A stretch of DNA of 21,022 nt from Paraglomus occultum (taxonomy: Eukaryota > Glomeromycota > Glomeromycetes > Paraglomerales > Paraglomeraceae), in NCBI GenBank assembly GCA_910592205.1, contig CAJVPJ010000604.1:1-21022 (forward strand). Reading direction: 5' to 3'. Below the pieces are notes generated by a model that saw only the letters and a program-made list of their open reading frames with translations, did not search any database and had not been told where the DNA came from. Each line of letters starts with the position of its first letter. The stretch's first letter is position 1. The translations under genes and the position numbers were made by a program. This document shows positions 1-10,519 of this stretch, piece by piece.

Positions 1-86
1 ACTCACTGTTCGATGTAACGGACCGTCAATATAACGGACAAAAGTACTGGTCCCGAGCAGTCCGTTATATCGACTTTTACTGTGTA
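1..86. mobile_element. Terminus of a pogo/Tigger-like (Tc1/mariner superfamily) DNA transposon, cut by window edge
   Basis: An inverted pair is visible: CGATGTAACGGAC at 11-23 and GTCCGTTATATCG at 60-72, complementary at 12 of 13 positions. A further AATATAACGGAC lies at 28-39 and a GGTCCCGAGC spacer lies between the arms. Read on the minus strand the outer end is CAGTAAAAGTCGATATAACG, followed by a TA-rich flank near 85. A CAGT start, sub-terminal TATAACGGAC repeats and a GGGACC spacer are the usual architecture of pogo/Tigger ends. The body of the element would lie left of position 1, so it cannot be said whether it carries a transposase. Family assignment is inference from end structure. 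Confidence 0.5.
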
Positions 87-1605
87 TATATAGTAATAGA
101 AGTATTTCTGTAATAGTAACAGTAATATAAATAGTAAAGAGCATTTGTGATTCTAAGAAGCTTATAAGAAATATGCATTTACAGTAATAGTCCAATGACA
201 TGTGAGCAAATTAATTATTAGTTACAAACAATTGTTATGTATTCTAATTAAAATGCTTTGTACTTGCAAATTTCTAGGCTGTCAGTTGTCAAGTCAGGAG
301 AGCATATGACTATTAATTCGGTTAAATATTTAGCTGCATTTTTGAAAGCGTGTAGCTCACCTCAGCGATAGCTAATACTAAACTTAAACAAACAGTTAGT
401 GACCTGTAAGTATGTTATACATTCAATATTTGTCTCTAAACATTAAAATTTCTTGTTACTTATTTCGACATAAACTTCAAAAAATCTATATCTCCACATA
501 TTTTTAATCAATTTGCTTTTTTTTTTTTGGTTCATTTGTCAAATTTACCTCTACATACTTTTTTGGTGGTTAATCAAATAGGAAGAATTGACTTGACAAT
601 AATAAACGCGCATGGTATTACCCGTGCCATGTCCTACAATTATTTGCGTTGTAATAAAAATTACACCAGTAACTTGTTCAGAAACTATATTAATATTAAT
701 GAATTCTGATATTGAGAAAAAAATGAAATAAAAAATTTGAATAGTATAGAGATATGAATTTTGTGACAAAAATTGCACATGCGTTATGATATCCGGTGGT
801 AAAATATTTGATGTTGAAACTTTTGTCGGATAAATTCAATCGGGCTGTAATTTTACTGGCAATCAGTTGTGATATATTAATATTACATTATATGCAGGAA
901 AATTGGGTCAAAGTATTGTTTATTTATTTATCCCAAATTACGAGGGGTCTATTAACAGCGTCGCAGGTTAATTCTCGCCGTCAGGTGATAAAGGGTTGGG
1001 AAAGTATGTGAACGTAATTGAACGCAAGCATAAAAAAAATTTATTCTGCTAAACTTTAGAAAATTTGAGAGCAAATGAAAAAAAAAATGCTTATGAAATG
1101 CAACTGTATCCATTAATAAATAGTATTTTAGTAGGCATTGCGTTGGCTTACGAGGCCGAATCCGCTCGCGTTTTTTGTAAGTTAGCATTTTTTGTGGGTT
1201 TATAACGAAAAAATGTGCTCAAAATATTCAAATTTACAATTCACGTCTTGATTAATCATGCAATGATAAACTTGTATGGATACATAGCTCGGTAAATTAC
1301 CGAAATAAGGTCAACTCAAATTGACAACGTTATTCGCAAGCAAAAACAGTGAGTTGGTAAAACGACGATAACGCTTTCACTAGTTGGAAACAGCGAAGAA
1401 TGTACAGTAGCACTTGTGAGTTTGCTAGACTATACTCACTTCTAACACACAATACGACCATGACGTCAGTCAATTTACACATGGCTTAATCGTCGCAACA
1501 AATTCATCAAAGGTTTTACCAATACGATGATTACTATTACATGGTTGCTGATAGAAAGTTTTACTATTATTATTCTCGATATGGATTTCTGCACTGCATG
1601 TGGAA
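87..1605. other. AT-rich intergenic region without recognisable gene
   Basis: No reading frame here resembles a known family; the longest open frames are 60-78 codons, as expected by chance in such AT-rich DNA. Short A and T runs occur at about 521-530 and 1079-1087. A perfect TGACGTCA palindrome is listed separately. I found no tRNA-like cloverleaf or B-box on either strand. Confidence 0.6.
1461..1468. promoter_or_regulatory. Perfect CRE palindrome TGACGTCA
   Basis: TGACGTCA is the consensus site for CREB/ATF-type bZIP factors, which fungi possess. It lies about 1 kb upstream of the transporter start, so a role for that gene is only a possibility. A single 8-mer can occur by chance. Confidence 0.2.
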
Positions 1606-1773
1606 TACAGTCGAACCCCGTTATAACGAAGAGGTCGGGAATATAAAGCAAAAATTCCAAGAAACTCGGTATATGGAGGTTTAATTAGTAAATGGGGTTC
1701 AATTGCTATGTACTTACCTTCGGTAATAGCGTGGTTTTACTTAGTCCTTCGGTATAACGGAGGTTCGATTGTA
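1606..1773. mobile_element. Complete 168-bp pogo/Tigger-like MITE with TA target duplications
   Basis: The left end reads TACAGTCGAACCCCGTTATA followed by ACGAAG (1606-1631). The right end, on the minus strand from 1773, reads TACAATCGAACCTCCGTTAT followed by ACCGAAG. The two match over about 26 positions with two substitutions and one gap. Both ends abut TA, the target duplicated by Tc1/mariner-superfamily elements, and start CAGT/CAAT. A partial copy of the right end lies inside (about 1664-1690, CTCGGTATATGGAGG), with another GGGGTTCAATTG at 1694-1705, resembling the sub-terminal repeats of pogo/Tigger elements. There is no coding capacity, so it would depend on a transposase elsewhere. 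The ends share the CCGTTATA theme with the element at 1-86. Confidence 0.75.
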
Positions 1774-2380
1774 CTCTGGTGTGGCTCAGTGTGTGGCGCA
1801 TAAACAATTATGCAATGAATGGACTTAGCAACAATAAAACAACTCGATGAGTTTATTAAAAACCCAATTACAAACAGCCTCAGCAAATCAAGCCCATTTG
1901 GAATAATAATTTGGGATTTTTGGATTGTTTACCTGCTAATTGGGTTAACTTGATTCCACTTGAGGTAACAGACGAGACACATAATTTAGATTATGACGAG
2001 GTAGACTATTTACTTATACGTCATGTTTATTGAATATTTAAATAATTATTGACTTATTATTATACATGATTCCACTAGTTATTATTATGTGATAAACACC
2101 CGGGATTAGGCAACAATATATCCTATGACTTTAGCATGTTATTCATCTCTTCATGTTCTTTTTAAATTATTTACCGAAAGACGTCAACGTTGTTTGTTTT
2201 TTCATCTCTGTCTTCAAAATTTCAAGCAATTGAATATCTGGCCTGATGACCAACTATAATTGTATTGTAGGAAACGAAATAAAAGTGGTTTAGTTTGTAG
2301 ACAACGTGCGATGCTTGTGTCACCGTGTTTTTGAAATCACGGGACGAGAATGCATTGTGTTGCACTATCAGTTATTCAAG
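1774..2380. other. Intergenic region upstream of the transporter gene
   Basis: AT-rich sequence with no coding frame that I can recognise. It probably contains the promoter of the gene starting at 2475, but I see no convincing TATA box at a suitable distance. Confidence 0.4.
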
Positions 2381-2388
2381 ACACGTGT
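2381..2388. promoter_or_regulatory. E-box palindrome ACACGTGT upstream of transporter gene
   Basis: An 8-bp palindrome with a CACGTG core (2382-2387) lies 88 bp before the transporter start codon. CACGTG is bound by fungal bHLH factors such as Cbf1/Pho4 types. A second CACGTG lies 68 bp before the kinase start at 20861. Function is inferred from motif and position only. Confidence 0.3.
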
Positions 2389-2436
2389 AAATAAATTAGG
2401 AATAAGTGTTTTTACAAAATTAATTAGTTATAATAG

Positions 2437-2467
2437 ATGCCCAATGTTTAATACACAAAATTCTTAA
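2437..2467 (+). other. Two short overlapping uORFs before the transporter start
   Basis: If transcription begins upstream of 2437, the leader carries ATG at 2437 (MPNV, stop ending 2451) and ATG at 2444 (MFNTQNS, stop ending 2467). The second stops eight bases before the inferred start codon at 2475. They could lower translation of the main frame. The transcription start is not visible, so they may lie outside the mRNA. Confidence 0.25.
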
Positions 2468-2474
2468 TCAGCAG

Positions 2475-5400
2475 ATGATTCCATTTAAATTGCATTTACC
2501 ATTGGGAACGGTAAGTTTAGAGATATAAGATGTGTTTACATTTGTCTACTGTTTAATGTCAAATGATTTCATTGTAGCTATATTGCAGAGGAACATCGAT
2601 CTCGCCAAGAGTGATATGGAATACCAGGCGACTTCATGTTAGACCTGTATTAGTATGTCGAAGCAAAATCATCGACGATATAAATCTAAAAATGCCGTTG
2701 CGGATGAGGAATGACTGGTTGAGCACAAGGTGACGCTTCCATTGTGGATGGAGAAACTGGATAAGCTATTCTTATACGATGTATATTCACCAGTATCGTG
2801 CACTCTCTCAGACATTTCAGTTTATCTACTAGATTACCAAGTATGTTCAGTATCTATCATTCTGATTGAATTCAAATCATGAGATGTGATCTAAAATATA
2901 ATAAACAACAGTCAAATTACCGAAACTGTCGCGGGCGCAAAGAGTATCAAGATCAATTGGGAATGACATATTGACAGCAGCAACAGGCGTTATCGTATCA
3001 CTAAAAGTTGTCCATCTTATTAATAACCCGTACATATTAAGATGTGAAGGCTTTCTCAACGGCTATAATGAAAAAGGTATGTCGATAGCGATTGACACTA
3101 GCGTTCAGCTTGCCCTGTCGTTTACTCAAACATCACATGTTGGCAGTTATTAGCATAGATATACCGACACGAAAGCATCAGAATGCTGCTGATAACAAAA
3201 GATCAGTCACTTACGACATATGGCAACTGGTCAAGCCCGACTTGCTACTGCTAATCACAGTCGTAATTACCGCTGTTGCCGCCGCAGTGACAAACTTGAT
3301 GACACCAAAGATTACCGGAGAATTGATCAATATTATAGCCAAGTCTATCAACGAAGGATCTCTTGTTTTGAACGATCTCAAGGAACCTGCTATGAAGCTG
3401 TTGGCGTTGTTCGGAATGCAAGGTGTGTCTCTCATTACCCATTAGAGTATTCAAAGGCGTTGTTGACATTGATAATGTATATCGTCACGTTCTATATAGG
3501 ATTCCTGACGTTTCTTCATATCTCGCTCGTGTCTATTCTCGGTGAGAATATGGCAAAGCGTCTCAAGAACCAGTTATTCTCGGCTATTATCCGTCAAGAT
3601 ATTGCATTCTTTGATAAATATAGATCAGGAGAATTGGTCAGTAGGCTGACCACCGATGTTCATGAATTCAAGGTAGGTTATTATTTGGCATGCTTTTAAT
3701 TGCATAATTCGATCATGCATTAAATACCAGTTCTTGCAATTTTAGCATACATTCAAACAGATCATTACTTTGGTAAGTCGATATTGTCATGTATACACAC
3801 ATACCGTCTACATATTAATTATCGATTACAATAAAATGTTTTAGGGTCTAAAAGCTGTCACTCAGACAATTGGATCAGCGGTTGCTCTGTTACGTATCTC
3901 AACTTCGCTCACGTTCACTCTGTGCGCCACAATGCCTGTTATCTACGCATTGCTTAACGCCTATGGGGCGTATTTGCGAGAACTATCGAAAAGATCCAGA
4001 TCTATAGATGCCATTGCTTCGGGTATTGCTGGCGAGGTAAAAATATTGATAGTTATAGCGCGTAGCAGAGTGATTGAGGTATAAGGGTTTGCTGTTTATT
4101 TCGTAAGAGTCATATGTGAAAATCTACCTGTTAATAGGGTATATCCAATATCCGTACAGTACGTGCTTTTGCAGCCGAAACAAGAGAAACAGAAATGTAT
4201 AGCAAAGTATGTAGAGATGTTGCTAAAGCCAACATATTACTAGGATATAATGTGGGTCTATTCCAAGGTGAGCGACTTGTAACTGATCAGATAGCGTTGA
4301 CGCTTGCAAATGCATGCCTGAATAATAATCATTTATATGTATTTTTGGTAGGCATAACCAATTCGACAATAGGATGTATGGTAAGTGGCGTGCTAAGGCG
4401 AGTACCATTGTACTTTTGTCGGGTGAATTAAATATGTTTTATCCATTAGGTGCTCATTGTCTTATACTACGGAGGATCACTTGTGGTGAAGAACGAAATT
4501 AGCGGTGGAGATCTCATGAAGTAAGCACAGTATTAGTTGAGAACGCAAACAGTTGAACTGTTTAAACTCAGACTAACTATATATTTGGTATCCAGTTACA
4601 TGATTTCGGTACAATCAACTCAAAAATCTCTTGGTAATGAAAAACCGGATTCTTTTAATACCACCGCGTTTACCTACTCACCAAGAATCAACAATTGCAA
4701 TCGCATACAGTATCACTTGGAGTTCTCTTTGGTCAGACAATCAAGGCAGCGGCTTCAGCCAACCGTGTATTCGAGTTTATACACACGGAGCCTACTATTC
4801 AGCTAACGGGAGGCATTGAGCCAGAACATGTGAAGGGTGAGAAGAAGAGGAAGAAATCGATGATGCCTAAAAATGCTAGTTTGTTAATAAATTGTTAACA
4901 CGGGCGCTCACCCACACACTGTCCCAATAGGCGACCTTGAGTTTCTAAATGTCGACTTTAGATACCCGACACGGCCGGATCAAGTAATTCTCAAGAATTT
5001 CAGTCTAAGGATTCCGAGTGGAACCATGGTCGCGTTATGCGGACCATCAGGATCAGGAAAGGTAAAAATATTGTGTTGTTTTTTTCTGACAATCTCTTAG
5101 CCAGTCATGTCTGACCTAACCACTTTCAATCAAAAGTCAACGGTTGCAGCACTGGTGAGTCCCATATTATCATTTTTCCGTATGCCTTTTTTCCTTTGCC
5201 ACTTATCATGACCACGCACACAGATCGAACGCTTTTATGACCCAGATGCCGGTGAAATTATCCTCGACAGCGTACCACTATCATCACTCGATCCCAGCTG
5301 GCTGAGACGTCACATTGGTTATATCAATCAAGAACCTGTCTTATTTGCCACTACGATCTATGAAAACATTCGCTATGGGAAACCAGACGCCACTAGAAAA

Positions 5401-6338
5401 GAGGTTGAGGAAGCGGCCCGAAAGGCCAATGCGGCCGATTTCATTGAGGGATTTCCAGCCGGGTACGAGACTGTACTTGGCGAACGGGGAGTTACTTTAT
5501 CTGGAGGTAAGAGGGGGTGTCGTTAGTGTGGATTGGAGTGTGAGTTGGGATGTGACGCAAAGGCAGTCATTACCCGTTTTTATTGATGCACGGAAAGTGT
5601 GAATGGTATGCAAAGGCATGTAATGACTAGACCGTTGATAATTAGGTCAACGACAAAGGATCGCAATTGCACGTGCTATTCTAAAAGACCCCAAGGTATG
5701 TGAACAAGATTTGGTATTTTACATTCGTATATTTGTTGACTGAGAATGGTTTTGGGATCCTGTAGATATTGATACTGGATGAGGCGACGAGCGCGTTAGG
5801 TAATGTTTGCCCATATTTATTTTGATGTTGTAATAATGACGAGACGTTTTTTATCTCAATCTCTACATACGACACTTTTCTCGCTAAAGACAGTAAGTAT
5901 TTTTGTTATTGATGTTGACACACACTCTTTGTCACAAATACTAATGGATGAACGTTTGTCTTTTCAAGATCAATCAGAAAAGTTGGTACAAGAGGCTCTT
6001 GATAAACTCATGAAAGGTCGAACTGTCGTTGTCATAGCACACCGGCTATCTACGATACAGTCTGCCGACTTGATTGTAAGCATTAATAAACGCATGTTTT
6101 GCTGTCATCGGGTCAAAATTTACTAACGTTTAAAAATACTATTTGAAAAGGTTGTTATGGGACGAAACATAGGCAATGTGATAGAGCAAGGTAAGAAAGT
6201 GGTAATTTTCTCGTGAAAAATAATCGACTCGTCTAACTCGACGATGCTTTATAAGGCACGCATCACGGACTGTTGAAGAAGAAGGGAGCGTATTTCCGAC
6301 TTTACAACCAGTTAGCAATGGATAGTGATATGTTGTAA
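2475..6338 (+). CDS. Mitochondrial half-size ABC transporter, ABCB8-like, about 22 exons, 727 aa
   Basis: Exons: 2475-2510, 2578-2729, 2821-2840, 2912-3076, 3147-3422, 3500-3672, 3746-3772, 3845-4036, 4138-4267, 4352-4380, 4450-4520, 4596-4633, 4711-4836, 4931-5061, 5137-5154, 5224-5506, 5646-5695, 5766-5799, 5890-5892 (micro-exon, inferred), 5969-6075, 6151-6190, 6256-6338. All introns are GT..AG and all phases agree. Residues 1 to about 90 are Arg/Lys-rich with few acids, like a mitochondrial presequence. A hydrophobic segment follows near 95-115, then the six-helix membrane domain (about 150-430) and the nucleotide-binding domain. Motifs: Walker A GPSGSGKST 516-524, Q-loop Q564, signature LSGGQ 620-624, Walker B ILILDE 640-645 with catalytic E645, D-loop SALD 648-651, H-loop H676. 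It is complete and probably active. Stretches such as GLFQG, LFGQ and [10 protein letters not shown] fit ABCB8 best; ABCB10/MDL1 relatives are the alternative. In animals ABCB8 is an inner-membrane protein linked to the mitochondrial ATP-sensitive K+ channel and iron handling. Like other half-transporters it should dimerise. Confidence 0.9.
5800..5968 (+). other. Outsized intron or two introns flanking a 3-nt micro-exon (ACA, 5890-5892)
   Basis: Read as one intron (169 bp) this is the longest of the gene, and the D-loop becomes SALD-Q-SE, one residue short of the family's SALD-x-x-SE. Within it, AAAG precedes ACA and GTAAGT follows. Taking ACA as an exon gives introns of 90 bp (5800-5889) and 76 bp (5893-5968), both in the normal range here. 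It also gives SALD-N-Q-SE, the expected spacing. The frame holds in both models because 3 nt are added. Confidence 0.55.
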
Positions 6339-6351
6339 TGGCTATATACGT

Positions 6352-6357
6352 AATAAA
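6352..6357 (+). terminator. Polyadenylation signal AATAAA of the transporter gene
   Basis: A consensus AATAAA begins 14 bases after the TAA stop (6336-6338), implying a very short 3' UTR. A reverse-oriented TTTATT (AATAAA on the minus strand) lies at 6445-6450 and could serve a long transcript from the convergent homeodomain gene. That second assignment is speculative. Confidence 0.5.
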
Positions 6358-8008
6358 GAATATTTAGCTATGACGGAGCGCTCGATTTTTTATATCCCAT
6401 GCCAAGCAGAAGGCCCCAATTCTTTTGTACATACAAGATGAACGTTTATTGATAAATGATGCAAGATAATATATTATTTACAACCGAAATGAATGGGAAA
6501 AAAAAATATAACAAAGCAATCTCAGTAAATACAGAAAAAAAATATAATGATAAAATAATAAAATAAAAGATGACAATATTGATATGAAAAGAGAGAATCT
6601 CGAGAAAAAAAAAAAGAGCTATAGACACACTTGTAATAAATTGCGAAATAAGAGTATCGCGCAATCATTACAGCAAGAAAAAGCACCAAGATATATATAA
6701 GAACAAATCTGTAAAACAAGTTTGGAATTTTCAAGACGTATACACAGGAAGGTAAAGAAATTTTTAAAAAAGCTTTGGCTTGGACTCTTTTTTTTTTTTT
6801 TTTTATAATCACAGAATAAATGCAGTTGTAAGAAATGCGCGGGATAAATATTGAGCGGTTCCAAACTGGTGGGTGCAGTAATAGATTTTTGCAATGTGAG
6901 TGTTATTGCCAACAATAACATTGACTATTTTCTCTTTCGCAAACGATCACTAATCACCCACTCACCTGCCCCATATCCCGCAAATTCTTCCACGATCCGT
7001 CCGTGATCTTTTAAAGGTTAAAATCACCCAAAACTCCAACTTGCTCTTTTTTTTTTTTAGTTTGTTTGTTTCTGCCGAGTTGTTTGATCTTTTTCCTTGT
7101 GGTTTTAGTTTTGTAGTCTAACAAAACGTCTATAATAAATGGGATGGACCAACAGTTATAGTGAAAAGAAAGTTTTGTATTTGACAAAGGTCTTCTCTGA
7201 CCACAAGCAAACTTTAATAATATATATAATGTTATCAAAACAATTTTCTCTCAAAGACTGCAGCATCGAGAGTTTCAGAATAAGAGAATGAATAAAATTG
7301 AGTGGGTTAATGTAAAGAACGTAAAAAAGGGGGTTGACATAATGTACATATTGAAGGAAGGAAAGGGTGTATAAAGGGGGAAAAATATAAAATCTATTGA
7401 TTATAAAAGTCTAATCGTTAGAATTTGGCGCCAAATCAGCAGATCAGCTGCGAACCACCACCAACGGTGCGGAAATTGTGTGAGAGGGTTTGTGATATTA
7501 ACGGTGAAAGATATGTAAAAAGGAGAAAGAAAAATGGCTAAACGGAAAGAACTAAAAGAGAACCTCTATGATTGTCGTTTGTAGCGAAAAAAATATTGAA
7601 CATAGAGATAAACAAGTGGTGCGCAATTATGAATTAAATTAATCTAATCTCGAACGATTATATATTGTCCCCCAGAGTGTGATGATGATAATGAAAATGA
7701 ATGAATGGAATATTAAAATTAAGATGGGAATTGTGCATATCTCAATCTTAAGGTCTTAGAACGAAGCTTGAGTCAACCTCATATATTTGGAAGCATAACA
7801 GTTCAACTTGTGTCCTAGATATTATTTGGCGTAGATGTATTATAGAAGAAGCTTGATTGCATGTGTGTGATAATTAGGTATAGAAATTAGGGAAGAATGG
7901 TGTTTAAACAAGGGATGAAAAATATTGTCCGATTCGCGCGAATAACAAGCTCAGTCGATCGTCTACAAGACAAACCGACTCGCCGAATGTCAGAGTTTAC
8001 CGAAAGCT
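6358..8008. other. Convergent intergenic spacer, A/T-tract rich, probably including homeodomain 3' UTR
   Basis: The region between two convergent genes holds A-runs at about 6499-6506, 6535-6541 and 6605-6615, a 17-base T-run at 6788-6804 and a T-run at 7050-7059. Open frames here are chance products of these tracts (Lys- or Phe-rich peptides). No AATAAA on the minus strand is seen close behind the homeodomain stop at 8009, so its 3' end is undefined. I see no RNA gene. Confidence 0.5.
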
Positions 8009-10393
8009 TTAGCAGTAAACGTTACCATTCACCCAAGAATCAAGAGCGGACATGCAATCATTGCCGCCACCAAGACCATCGCCAAAATCCAAGAGTTCAC
8101 CAACCGAAGAACCATTTTGAACAGCGGCAAGCAGACTAGCAAAATCATCTGGCAGGCCACCGTTATTCACATAAGTAGCGGAAAAGTCATCGTTAAACAT
8201 GTTGTTGTCAAATTGGGTCACATTGAACGTATCCTCAGCGAGAAGCGGAGAATTATCTATCATTTCTGATGTGGTATCGAACATATCCAAAGGCGTGGGT
8301 GGAGAGTTACCGTCCAGTGGGGAGCAAGTCACCGGAGAAGTATCGTTCGGGCCCACTGCGGGATCCTGTCCCGTTGCTCGCATTCTTTGTTTGTATGCAA
8401 ATTCTGTTGTATTAATCTGAAGACCTAAATGGTTTTGTGCCATAGCAGGTGTAGCAGTAGCAAGAACAGCGCTATCGGCTGCAGGCTGTTCGGGTGAAAC
8501 GGGAACAGAAGCGCAGCGACGTGTACGGTTGAGCATCTGTTTGTTTGTGTTTATATTGATACTGGTTACTTCTTCATCAGAGAGAGAATCTTTTTCAGTA
8601 GCCTTGGGGAATGAAGATCTACGCAACTGTTGCTGTATTTGTGGCTGCTGTTGTTGTTGTTGCTGTGGTTGCTGCTGCTGCTGCTGTTGAGGTATTGCTG
8701 GTTGAACGTAATTGAGATTTCCGGGTTCTTCGACAATTGTGACAACTTTGGCAATTTGGGGATCATCTTGAACCAATTTCAGAATTTGCTTCTTCATGAG
8801 CTCAGACCGTCCTTTCAATACATGTCTGAGATGGCGAGTAGCTTGACTACCTTCGGTAAAGTCTTTGCACATGGACCAAGCACCATTACGTTCCATGTAA
8901 AAGCTAGGTGGGTCTTTGACTTCGATTGCTACTTGGCAGGCGTTGTTATCTAACGACCTGTATTCGATTGACGTGATTTCAGAGAGCGGGAAATCCATTT
9001 TGAAACGGGATCCTTCGTTGGCGATTTGATATGTGAAAACTCGTTGTGGGAGAGTGTAGTAACATAACAAGTCTTGTGGCATGCTAAGAATACGACGCCA
9101 TGAACCGATCATTAAAATTTCACAGGAAATCTGTGTAAGTGAGGGAGACGTGAACTCTTGTGAAGTTGTGAACTGTTGAGGAGGTTGAACAGAGATTGGG
9201 GTATCTAAAAAAGTAAAGAAGAGGAGGGGGAGAAGAGTAAAAATTTTGCGAGTTAGTATTCTCGTATATGCTAATACAAACTTTTTTTTCTTTCCACATT
9301 CATATAATTAATTACCATTCATTTTCATTGGTATCCCACCGGCGGGATTGCTGGGGTTAACGACAAGCCGCAAAGGCTGCGAAGCATTAACATCACTGAC
9401 GTTTGGACTAGCAGTAGGCGTGATAGGGAATCTCGCCTGAACGTTACCAGCCGAGAAGGGGAACCCACTCATCACATTTGGGTCCGAGGACATGTTAGTC
9501 AAAGGGGCAGTCATGGGTCCTGACGGCCAGAAACTTTGAGGCATTTGTGGGATAGTTATTCCCAAGCCGGCTGGAGGCTGTGGACGTAACGTGGGGTTTA
9601 TCCCGACATTAGAAATATTAATATCGCTGTTGCTGTAAGAACGAGGAGGAAGGGCTATGCGAGGGTGCATAGGAGCTACGCGGAACGGATACAAGTTGCC
9701 AAACTGGGGCATGCACAGAAATTGGACTTTCATGTTTTCCTCGCGCATCATGTGAACACGCTTCTGCATGGCCTTCATCTTTGCTCTACGATTCTGGAAC
9801 CATATCTGAATTGAGCGCTCAGACATGTTTACTTTTTCTGCTAGGGCTTCGCGGACTTTGCTATTTGGTGAGGTGTTTGTCTTGAAGGTCTCTTCCAGAA
9901 TAGCGAGTTGTTCAGGAGTAGCACGAGTGCGCTTCCTGTTGTTTGTTGGTAATTGTTGAGAAGGGGAGGTTGTAGATTGAGAGGTGTTGGAGTTAGTGGT
10001 GGTAGATGGAGATTTGGAAGAGTTGGGCTTGCCAATTTTGCCGACGTCTACGGCAATCTCCTTATTCGCTGGCTCAGCCTTGCTGTTATCGTCAGGGACT
10101 GTTGCGGATGCTTCGGTGCCCTTTTGTGAATTAGTTGTGGCATCATCAAGAGCCTTTTGAGAGGTGGTAATAACGGTAGTACCAGTACCGTTTGGCTCCA
10201 CGGCGACGGCATTCTTATCGTTGTCATTATTTGCCGAGTAATGCATGGAAACTGAGAAGGGGTCAGCAGTGAGGTCAGTAGTAAGGTCAGTAGTATATTG
10301 GAAGAATTGCTCGGTTATGTCTTCGTCCATGCTAGTATTTGGACCCAGATAGGCTCGCTTCGTTGGTCTTTCTGATAAGGTATAGTCAGTCAT
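8009..10393 (-). CDS. Homeodomain transcription factor with conserved C-terminal WRR module, 757 aa, two exons
   Basis: Exon 1 runs 10393-9316, the intron 9315-9205 (111 bp; GTAATT donor, TTTTTTAG acceptor) and exon 2 9204-8009. The split codon is G+AT (Asp360) and the total is 2274 nt. Residues 1-150 are Ser/Thr/Asn-rich. The homeodomain spans 151-210, with the basic arm RKRTR, L166, F170, and a recognition helix carrying W198, F199, Q200 (position 50), N201 (51) and R203 (53), all the key DNA-contact residues. A Pro/Met/Asn-rich linker leads to a folded module at about 388-513, beginning ILMIGSWRR and reading DLLCYYTLPQRVFTYQI. Fungal Hoy1/Pah1/Phx1-type homeodomain proteins have a comparable second region. 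A polyglutamine tract follows (about 532-553), then a disordered, acidic, Asn/Asp-rich tail (about 640-757) that looks like an activation region. It should bind DNA in the nucleus as a sequence-specific regulator. The start is the first ATG and is preceded by a pyrimidine-rich leader. Confidence 0.9.
8624..8689 (-). repeat. CAG/CAA repeat encoding interrupted polyglutamine (Q7-P-Q7-P-Q-I-Q3)
   Basis: On the minus strand these 22 codons are a mix of CAG and CAA with two Pro codons and one Ile codon, giving two runs of seven Gln. The tract separates the conserved WRR module from the acidic tail. Such tracts are common in fungal regulators and tend to vary in length between strains. The plus strand reads as long Leu/Trp-rich frames, which are artefacts. 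Confidence 0.9.
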
Positions 10394-10519
10394 GATTGAT
10401 GCAGTCGTCGTATAGGAATTAATGAATGGATTTTTATACTATCTTTTGAACCCAAGTCAAGCTCGACCAGTTTTTAGCTATTGAGGGTTAGGGAATGTTT
10501 TCAAACGAGTGTAGGAATT

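Noticed and set aside
5315-5602. Plus-strand frame of 95 codons inside the transporter gene
   Set aside because: Out of frame with the nucleotide-binding domain exon and running into an intron.
8630-8953. Plus-strand frame of 107 codons starting with Leu/Trp repeats
   Set aside because: Antisense of the polyglutamine tract and conserved module of the homeodomain gene.
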